Position numbers and translations under genes: made by a program
DNA from: an uncultured Anaerolineae bacterium
GTDB lineage: Bacteria; Chloroflexota; Anaerolineae; Anaerolineales; Villigracilaceae
Direction of reading: 5' to 3'
Length of the DNA: 14,117 bases
NCBI GenBank assembly: GCA_903882765.1
Contig: CAIRYE010000367.1
Coordinates: forward strand, 1-14,117
The notes under the pieces: generated by a model
The model's database searches: none
Told to the model about the DNA's origin: nothing
The model's input: the letters and a program-made list of their open reading frames with translations, nothing else
Shown here: positions 6,158 to 12,668 of the stretch, piece by piece
Layout: each line of letters begins with the position of its first letter
Numbering within the stretch: the first letter of the stretch is position 1

Positions 6158-6419
6158 ATTTTTATCATCTAAATCTAATCTAACGGGGGATACGCTGATG
6201 GTTTTACACCCCTAAAATACGAATTTTTTCCTTGTTTCTTGTTAAATACGATTGGTAGTAGCCTTCTATTGAGCCTTTGCAACCGGCCTTTACGAACGAG
6301 AAGCGGCCAAACTCTAAAATAACAAGGGAATAATAATCCACAATATCAGCACCCTGATCCCACTGGGCTTAACTTGAGAAGAATAACCTTTTCCTCTCTT
6401 CCACGGAATTTACATAATA
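6158..6419. other. Gene-free intergenic stretch
   Basis: No frame here has credible coding character or a ribosome-binding site on either strand. CCTTGTT (6230-6236) and AACAAGG (6321-6327) form an inverted repeat about 84 bases apart, which could close a long stem, but nothing else supports an RNA gene. It may be the long upstream region of the MarR gene or worn-down sequence. I assign no function. Confidence 0.4.
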
Positions 6420-6447
6420 TTAACACAATTATTTTACTAACTAAAAT
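6420..6447 (+). promoter_or_regulatory. Candidate promoter of the MarR-ABC exporter operon
   Basis: TTAACA (6420-6425) and TAAAAT (6442-6447) are separated by 16 bases. A second TAAAAT at 6458-6463 is an alternative -10 with a weaker -35. Both fall inside or beside the inverted repeat that looks like the MarR operator. Confidence 0.4.
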
Positions 6448-6464
6448 ATTTATTTGGTAAAATA
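6430..6464. promoter_or_regulatory. Candidate MarR operator: 8-bp inverted repeat
   Basis: TATTTTAC (6430-6437) and GTAAAATA (6457-6464) are perfect inverse complements with a 19-bp spacer. They lie over the presumed promoter and just upstream of the MarR ribosome-binding site. MarR dimers usually bind such palindromes and repress their own operon. The spacing between arms is longer than in many MarR sites, so the exact site is uncertain. Confidence 0.45.
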
Positions 6465-6497
6465 GTTATATCCCAAATAGAAGGTGACCATAACTCT

Positions 6498-6965
6498 ATG
6501 GATAAAGAAATTTCGCTGGGGCTAACCCAGAATTTGTACCAATTGATGAAGCTGTTCCCGCGGCCAAAGATCCGCCAGGCGAACAACGAAAAACTTTCCC
6601 GCAGTGAGTACGATCTGCTGCTCATTCTTGCCATCACCCTCAACGAGGAACATGATTCGATGACGGTTAGTGAGATCAGCAACTTACTGCAGATCACCCC
6701 GGCTGGTGTTACGCACCTCGCCAATGCTCTGGAGGAGGCGGGCTATATTGAACGCGTCGCCGAACCAAACGATCGTCGTGTGGTGCGCATTCGCCTTACC
6801 CCTAAGGCTAGCAAAGGCGCAAAACTGCTCACCAATGAAGTCCATGAACACCTCAAAGGCCTAGTAGAACATCTCGGCGTGGAAGATAGCCAAACTCTTG
6901 TTCGGCTGCTCACACGATCGGTAGAATTTTTTAGCAAAATTAAGGCAGACACAACCATTATATGA
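6498..6965 (+). CDS. MarR family transcriptional regulator
   Basis: This 155-residue protein has the MarR plan: N-terminal dimerisation helices, LSRSEYDLLLILAITL, a recognition region MTVSEISNLLQITPAGVTHLANALEEAGYIER (about 55-87), and the wing PNDRRVVRIRLTPKASKGAKLL with the conserved DRR. MarR proteins are usually repressors relieved by a small ligand, often a compound that the neighbouring transporter exports. AAGGTGA, 10-11 bases before the ATG, is a good ribosome-binding site. The gene is the first of three on the plus strand and ends 7 bases before the ABC ATPase gene, so it most likely controls that operon, itself included. The ligand cannot be read from the sequence. Confidence 0.9.
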   Translation: MDKEISLGLTQNLYQLMKLFPRPKIRQANNEKLSRSEYDLLLILAITLNEEHDSMTVSEISNLLQITPAGVTHLANALEEAGYIERVAEPNDRRVVRIRLTPKASKGAKLLTNEVHEHLKGLVEHLGVEDSQTLVRLLTRSVEFFSKIKADTTII

Positions 6966-6972
6966 GTAACGA

Positions 6973-8871
6973 ATGAATGTAATTCTCCAATTAAAAGATG
7001 TAATAAAAACATACACCACTTCCGAAGACCCGTTTACCGCCTTGGACAAGGTTACCTTTGATATACACCAAGGCGAATTTTTGGGCATCACCGGGAAATC
7101 CGGCGCTGGCAAAACCACTTTGCTGAATATGATCGCGGGCGTAAGCGAACTGAGCTCGGGCAGCATCTTGTTTCATCATGCTAGCGGTAATGGTGAAACA
7201 CCTACCCTGCCTATCCACTCTCTCAGCGAGGATAAGCTTGCCCGTTGGCGCGGTGAGAACATCGGTATTATTTTTCAGTCCTTCGAGCTGATGCCCACCC
7301 TTAGCCTTCTCGAAAATGTAATGCTTCCCCCCGATTTCTCCGGCAGCTACAAGCCTATCATCACCCGCGAGAAGGCGATGCAGCTGTTGGATCTAGTAGA
7401 GATCGCTGACCATGCCAACAAGATCCCCGCGCACATTTCGGGCGGGCAAAAACAACGAGTTGCCATCGCTCGCGCCTTGGTCAATGACCCCAACATCATC
7501 ATAGCCGATGAACCAACCGGCAATTTAGATAGCGTCACGGCAGAAACGATCATTCAGCTGTTTGAAAAGCTGGTTGCGCAAGGCAAAACCATCGTCATGG
7601 TGACCCACGACGAAGGCTTCGCCAACCGTTTTACACGGCGTCTGCGCATTGTGGATGGCGTTGTTAGCGACCCACTCGCTAACCCCGAACCGAATTCAGA
7701 AAAAAGCGGCACACACCACCATCGTCATGCCCATATTCTGAAGGACGCCAGCGATGCCCGCCAAGGCAGCGACCAATCCGCTATTGTTCTGCGCAATGTG
7801 GATAAGATCTATGAAGGCGCTTCAGGTAAGTTTCACGCTCTTAAAAGCGTAGATCTGCAATTGAGCTATGGCCAATTTATTTCCATTGTTGGGAAATCAG
7901 GCTGCGGAAAATCTACTTTACTCAATATGGTAACAGGCATCGACCACCCCACCTCGGGAGATGTGCTGATCGGCGGCGAAAACATCTACAAAAAGAGCGA
8001 GAGCGACCGTGCATTATGGCGCGGGAAGAATATGGGGGTTGTCTTTCAATTCTTCCAACTACTGCCAACACTCACCTTGCTCGAAAACACAATGCTGCCT
8101 ATGGATTTTTGCGACCTTTACCCCTTCTTTGAGCGTCCCGCAAGGGCTATGGAGTTGCTGCGTTTGGTAGGGTTAGAAGAACAAGCTCATAAGCTGCCCA
8201 CCGCTGTATCCAGCGGGCAGCAACAGCAAGCCGCCATCGCGCGTGCCCTCGCTACCGACCCTTCTATCATCCTTGCCGATGAACCCACCGGCAACCTCGA
8301 TTCGCGCACCGCCGAAGCAGTGCTCAACCTCTTTGAAGATCTTGCTGACAGAGGCAAGACCGTGCTCATCGTTACACACGATCCCAGCATAACCCAACGC
8401 ACCGACCAAACCATCATCCTCTCCGATGGTGAGATCATCGACGAGTCGGTTGCGCGGGCATTACCGTTTTTAAGCCACCCCCAAATGCTTGCCGCTACCA
8501 AACAGGCGAAACGCGTTACCATTCCCCCAGGCGGAGAGATCCTACAGCTTGGAACCGCTGTGGATTGGTTTTATATGATCACCTCTGGCAGTGTAGATAT
8601 TTTGGTAGACGACCCGATCACTGGGAAACATAACACAGAAGCTCCACTCGCCAAGCTTGGCCCGGGCCAATTCTTTGGCGAGGTTGAGCTAACCAAGGGG
8701 GGGCACTCCATCGCACACGTAATAGCTTCTACCGATGGCGTTGAACTGGCGCAACTTCCCCGTGAACTCTTTATAAAATTGGTCGAGGGGTCACCCCTCA
8801 CCCGCAAATCAATGAATGAGATCGCGGATCAACGCGTCCTTGAAAATCGCGGAACCGAGGTGAAGGGATGA
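6973..8871 (+). CDS. Tandem ABC ATPase (MacB/LolD-like) fused to a cyclic-nucleotide-binding-like domain
   Basis: The protein has 632 residues in three parts. ATPase domain 1 (about 4-232) has Walker A GKSGAGKTT (41-49), Q102, signature ISGGQ (155-159), Walker B with E180, and H212. A linker follows with the histidine cluster HHHRHAH (248-254). ATPase domain 2 (about 269-490) has Walker A GKSGCGKST (307-315), Q359, an altered signature VSSGQQQQ (412-419; usual form SGGQxQR), E437 and H469. The C-terminal CRP-type beta-roll (about 503-625) keeps GPGQFFGE, but the phosphate-cassette arginine is replaced around H578 (GGHSIAH), so ordinary cAMP binding is doubtful. The two domains would supply both ATP sites for the downstream two-halved permease. 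The gene lies 7 bases after the MarR gene and overlaps the permease gene by ATGA. Confidence 0.92.
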   Translation: MNVILQLKDVIKTYTTSEDPFTALDKVTFDIHQGEFLGITGKSGAGKTTLLNMIAGVSELSSGSILFHHASGNGETPTLPIHSLSEDKLARWRGENIGIIFQSFELMPTLSLLENVMLPPDFSGSYKPIITREKAMQLLDLVEIADHANKIPAHISGGQKQRVAIARALVNDPNIIIADEPTGNLDSVTAETIIQLFEKLVAQGKTIVMVTHDEGFANRFTRRLRIVDGVVSDPLANPEPNSEKSGTHHHRHAHILKDASDARQGSDQSAIVLRNVDKIYEGASGKFHALKSVDLQLSYGQFISIVGKSGCGKSTLLNMVTGIDHPTSGDVLIGGENIYKKSESDRALWRGKNMGVVFQFFQLLPTLTLLENTMLPMDFCDLYPFFERPARAMELLRLVGLEEQAHKLPTAVSSGQQQQAAIARALATDPSIILADEPTGNLDSRTAEAVLNLFEDLADRGKTVLIVTHDPSITQRTDQTIILSDGEIIDESVARALPFLSHPQMLAATKQAKRVTIPPGGEILQLGTAVDWFYMITSGSVDILVDDPITGKHNTEAPLAKLGPGQFFGEVELTKGGHSIAHVIASTDGVELAQLPRELFIKLVEGSPLTRKSMNEIADQRVLENRGTEVKG

Positions 8872-11261
8872 ACATTACCCCTCGTTGGCGAAAAGTTGTA
8901 AGTGACCTTTGGGATGACAAGACCCGCACCAGCCTCGTCGTTACCTCCATCGCGGTAGGTGTTTTTGCCATCGGCATGATCATTAGCGCCTATTCTATAC
9001 TGGCTGAAGATATCAATAAAAGTTTTATGACGGTAAATCCGCCCAATATTGAAGTAAAAACCGACCCCTTTGATGATGACTTGGTTCGCTCGATCGAAAA
9101 AATTCCGGGAGTTAAGGCTGTGCTCCCACGCACCGTTCTTAAGATCCGAGGGCGCCTTGGCGACCTTAATTGGATGCCCTACTCGCTGGTTGTTCTACCA
9201 GAATTTCCCACTTCGATCAACATACTAAACCCCCTAGAGGGTATGAATGACCCTGGCATGGATCAGGCGATCGTCAATCGATCCTTGCTCAACGATACCG
9301 GTTACCATACTAACGACACGATAGAGATCGAACTGCCGGATGGCATCAACCATACTTTAGATTTGGTCGGCGTAGTAACTGACCAAACCGTGGCGAAGCC
9401 GGCGGTTGGCCAAACAAATTATTTCTATATCACAAAAAAAACCTTCCGCCAATATGGGCAACCCGAATATTACAACGAAATGTATATTACGGTCACCGGC
9501 GATGGCGGCGACCTTGAGCAAACTAAGAAGATCTCAGATGAAGTAAAAGCCCGCATAGAAGATAGCAACCGCGAGGTGTACGTCATCGATGAGTTGAGTT
9601 CTGTGAAGCACCCGATGTCGGATACGATCTTGGCTGTTATTGGAATGCTTGGCGCGCTTGGCGGGCTGATCACTATCCTAAGCAGTTCGCTGATCATCAA
9701 CACCCTTAATGCGTTGCTCACCCAACAGTTACGGCAGATCGGCATTATGAAACTGATCGGGGCAAATAGCCTGCAGATCATGACGATGTATCTCACACTG
9801 ATCTTCAGTTATAGCCTCATCGCCCTGGCTATTGCCCTGCCGTTAGGTTCTATTGCCGGCTATTTGTTTGCCCTCACCATTTCCAACCTTTTAGGGGCGG
9901 TATTACAAGGGTTCCGTGTGGTGCCGTTGGCCATCCTCGCTCAGGTTGTTATCGCCATCGGCATCCCCATCGGGGCGGGATTCTTCCCTGTGAACAGTGG
10001 TGCACGCACCAGTGTTCAGCAAGCCATCAGCAACTACCGTCCTGGTGAAGAAGGCAGCAAAAAGAACCCATTCCGGCTAAATCCAGCATGGTTCAACTGG
10101 GCATCTCGCCCATTGCTGCTCTCGTTCCGAAACACATTCCGCAAAAAAGGCCGGTTGATGCTGACCATTTTCACGCTCACGGTAGCCGGAGCTGTCTTCA
10201 TCGCCGTTTTTAACGTTAGCGATTCGCTAAGCGATATGATGGATAAGTTAATGGCGCATTTTATGGGTGATGTAAATGTGACGATGCGGCAATCATACAA
10301 GATCAATAAAGTATTAGGAGATCTTGAGGAGCTGCCTGGCGTTGTTCACGTGGAAGGCTGGGGCGGCGCGCCTGGCGAGTTGGTGGATAGCGAAGACAAC
10401 TATATTTCCCGTATCTACATCTCCGCCCCTCCGGCAAATACCGCGCTGGTAGAACCCGATATTTTTACCGGTCGCTGGCTTTTGCCCGGCGAAGAGAACG
10501 CTTTGGTTATTTCAGATACCATCCTTACCATCTACCCAGACTTGAAACCTGGCGATTCCATCAATATAAAAATTCCGGGCAGATCCGCCAGGCCGTATAC
10601 CATCGTTGGCATTTTCCGATTCATTTCGATGTTAGGTGACATCATTTCGTACGCGAACTATGATTTCATCTCTCAGCAAACCCACACGCCGGATGGCTCG
10701 GCTTCTTACCGTATTATCACTGCCACCCACGACCGCGAATCCGTATCAGAGATGGCACGGATGATCGATGAAAAGCTGACCGACCACAATTACAACATCC
10801 AAAGTGTACAATCAGGCACCATTCTGCGAGAATCGGCAACCCAATCCATCAATGTCCTTATTGTGTTTCTGCTTATTATGGCTTTGCTTACCGCCATTGT
10901 AGGCAGTATTGGGCTAACCGGAACGATGAGCATCAACGTGCTTGAACGAACCCGCGAAATTGGTGTAATGCGTACCATTGGGGCGGTGGATTCCGTGATC
11001 ATGCGTTCGGTCATTCTTGAGGGATTGGTAATAGGTATCATCACCTGGGTGCTGGCTATCGCTGTTTCGTTCCCTATTAGTAGCTTTTTATTGACCATCG
11101 TTGGTGAAGCCATTATGGGTTCACCCATGCAGTTGGTTCTAACACCCAAAGGGATCTTGTTATGGTTAGGGGTCGTGTTGGTGCTTTCTGTATTGGCGAG
11201 CATTCTTCCAGCCCGTAACGCCGCCCACCTCACGATCAATGAAGTGCTGGCCTACGAGTAA
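8868..11261 (+). CDS. FtsX/MacB-type ABC transporter permease with two FtsX halves
   Basis: This 797-residue membrane protein has two repeats of the same plan: one helix, a large external domain, then three helices. In the first half the helix is about 21-43 and the FtsX core about 253-373, including QLRQIGIMKLIGA. In the second half the helix is about 428-450 and the core lies in the last 150 residues, with ERTREIGVMRTIGA and the closing PARNAAHLTINEVLAYE. The motif EIGVMRTIGA, or IGIMKLIGA, is the coupling-helix region of MacB/LolCE/YbbP transporters, which drive extracytoplasmic work or efflux rather than classical transmembrane import. The start ATG shares four bases with the ATPase stop, so translation is coupled. 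One permease polypeptide may pair with one double-ATPase polypeptide. The substrate is unknown. Confidence 0.93.
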   Translation: MNITPRWRKVVSDLWDDKTRTSLVVTSIAVGVFAIGMIISAYSILAEDINKSFMTVNPPNIEVKTDPFDDDLVRSIEKIPGVKAVLPRTVLKIRGRLGDLNWMPYSLVVLPEFPTSINILNPLEGMNDPGMDQAIVNRSLLNDTGYHTNDTIEIELPDGINHTLDLVGVVTDQTVAKPAVGQTNYFYITKKTFRQYGQPEYYNEMYITVTGDGGDLEQTKKISDEVKARIEDSNREVYVIDELSSVKHPMSDTILAVIGMLGALGGLITILSSSLIINTLNALLTQQLRQIGIMKLIGANSLQIMTMYLTLIFSYSLIALAIALPLGSIAGYLFALTISNLLGAVLQGFRVVPLAILAQVVIAIGIPIGAGFFPVNSGARTSVQQAISNYRPGEEGSKKNPFRLNPAWFNWASRPLLLSFRNTFRKKGRLMLTIFTLTVAGAVFIAVFNVSDSLSDMMDKLMAHFMGDVNVTMRQSYKINKVLGDLEELPGVVHVEGWGGAPGELVDSEDNYISRIYISAPPANTALVEPDIFTGRWLLPGEENALVISDTILTIYPDLKPGDSINIKIPGRSARPYTIVGIFRFISMLGDIISYANYDFISQQTHTPDGSASYRIITATHDRESVSEMARMIDEKLTDHNYNIQSVQSGTILRESATQSINVLIVFLLIMALLTAIVGSIGLTGTMSINVLERTREIGVMRTIGAVDSVIMRSVILEGLVIGIITWVLAIAVSFPISSFLLTIVGEAIMGSPMQLVLTPKGILLWLGVVLVLSVLASILPARNAAHLTINEVLAYE

Positions 11262-11262
11262 C

Positions 11263-11300
11263 AAAAAAGGGATGAATTGCTGATCAGCAATTCATCCCTT
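11263..11300 (-). terminator. Perfect 34-bp palindrome serving as terminator between convergent operons
   Basis: The arms AAGGGATGAATTGCTGA (11267-11283) and its exact complement (11284-11300) form a flawless dyad. On the minus strand the hairpin runs straight into TTTTTT (11268-11263), so it is a textbook intrinsic terminator for the histidine kinase operon. On the plus strand it lies 5 bases after the permease stop but has only a weak U-rich tail (TTATCTT), so it may also slow transcripts from the exporter operon. Confidence 0.85.
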
Positions 11301-11321
11301 ATCTTAAAGAAGGATAGCCGA

Positions 11322-12668
11322 TTATTTCGGTCCACGGGGAAGCTCGATGGCAAAGCGGCTTCCTTTCCCTATTTCACTGGTCGCGTCGATCGTTCCACCC
11401 AAAAGGTCTACCAATCTATCAACTACCGCCAAGCCCAAACCAGCGCCTTCGTATTCGCGTGATAACTTGGCATCCACTTGGACAAATGGCGTAAACAAAC
11501 GCTTCAGGTCGATCGCATCGATCCCGATCCCATTATCCCATACCGTTAATCGGAACTTATCGCCCGGAATACTGCCAAGGACTTCAATGCCAAAATGACC
11601 GCCTACGGGGGTAAATTTATTGGCGTTCGAAAGCAAGCACAATAATACCTGATGGATGTGTTTCTCATCCAAATTTAGAACTAGGTCGGGGCTATCGGTC
11701 TTATATTGAACCGTTTGTTCCTTAAAGTCAATTTCAGGCTGGATCTGTTTGATAGCATGCGAACAAAGGACATCAATCGAACAAGGCTGAACAGAGGTTG
11801 AGATAGAACCACTCTGCAACATTGTGTAATCGATCATATTATTGATAACTTCCAACAAACGCAATCCATTTTTCTCGATATTATTCAAGGTGCTTAGCTG
11901 CTTGGTGGATAAGTTGTTTTCATAATTCATCTGCATGATCTCGGATAACCCGAGGATCCCCGTGAGGGGAGTACGCAGTTCGTGGCTTACGGCGGCAAGA
12001 AACTCGTCCTTTGCCATCAAAGCCATTCGTAAAGAAACATTTGCGGTTTTTAGTTCATCCGTGCGTTGGTGAACTAATAGTTCAAGATCGTTGTTCAGTT
12101 TTTCCAGCGCAATTTCAGCGGTTTTCCGTTTGGTAATATCTACCAATACCAAGCGGCATTCCTCGCCATCCGCCGATGCGTTGATCGTAATTTCAGCAAA
12201 AAAAGGCGGAACTTTGGAGGGCAGGATAAGCACTTCGGTAGATTCCCCCAATATCCCCTCAAAAGAATCGCTAATTTTTTGGTTCAGCAAGGTCTGCTGG
12301 TCTAGATTTAAAAAATTCGCGAATTTACGGCCAACCAAACTTGAACGATTTTGGTTTAGCAGGGTTGTTCCCCGCAGGTTTACCCGCAGGATTTTACCTT
12401 CCCGTGATATGTTAAAGTACCCAAATGGGGCAAACTCATACAGGTCCATAAATTCTGTAAGGACCGATTCCAACTCATCCCTAGTTTGGGCTAATTCCTC
12501 ATTCTGTAATTCCAATTCAATTTGATGTACTTGCAATTCGTGCACCAAACGCTTCAAATCAAAATCGCTCTTATCAGGAGATCCTTCTGTCATTGTTTTA
12601 CTAAAATGAGCTTCCGCCTTTTTTCTCAGTTCGTTAGGGTTTAAGTTTTTAATGAGTTTTTTTGTCAA
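11322..12668 (-). CDS. Cytoplasmic PAS-domain sensor histidine kinase
   Basis: The 448-residue protein begins with a coiled coil (about 36-70, including LVHELQVHQIELELQNEELAQTRDEL), then a PAS domain (about 70-180) ending VLVDITKRK, then a second coiled coil. HisKA has the phospho-acceptor H229 in SHELRTP. The HATPase domain has the N box LLSNANKFT (346-353), G1 DNGIGI (378-383) and G2 GAGLGL (408-413), so it should be active. No membrane helix is seen, so it senses an internal signal. Its start is a TTG at 12668, 20 bases inside the upstream gene; the next ATG is at codon 26 (12593), which would cut off the LRKKAEA lead segment. Its partner may be the upstream CheB/CheR hybrid. No receiver domain is adjacent. 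Transcription ends at the palindrome at 11263-11300. Confidence 0.93.
   Translation of the reverse strand: MTKKLIKNLNPNELRKKAEAHFSKTMTEGSPDKSDFDLKRLVHELQVHQIELELQNEELAQTRDELESVLTEFMDLYEFAPFGYFNISREGKILRVNLRGTTLLNQNRSSLVGRKFANFLNLDQQTLLNQKISDSFEGILGESTEVLILPSKVPPFFAEITINASADGEECRLVLVDITKRKTAEIALEKLNNDLELLVHQRTDELKTANVSLRMALMAKDEFLAAVSHELRTPLTGILGLSEIMQMNYENNLSTKQLSTLNNIEKNGLRLLEVINNMIDYTMLQSGSISTSVQPCSIDVLCSHAIKQIQPEIDFKEQTVQYKTDSPDLVLNLDEKHIHQVLLCLLSNANKFTPVGGHFGIEVLGSIPGDKFRLTVWDNGIGIDAIDLKRLFTPFVQVDAKLSREYEGAGLGLAVVDRLVDLLGGTIDATSEIGKGSRFAIELPRGPK

Noticed and set aside
6146..6174. A plus-strand promoter using TTGACA at 6146-6151
   Set aside because: No acceptable -10 lies at 16-18 bases spacing (best is CTAAAT), and no plus-strand gene follows for more than 300 bases.
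6158..6419. A pseudogene in the long gap before the MarR gene
   Set aside because: Neither strand gave a recognisable protein fragment when read in the available frames.
10790..11239. A 149-codon minus-strand open frame opposite the permease
   Set aside because: It is antisense to the second FtsX core; the methionine/isoleucine/threonine-rich translation reflects the opposite strand of hydrophobic codons.
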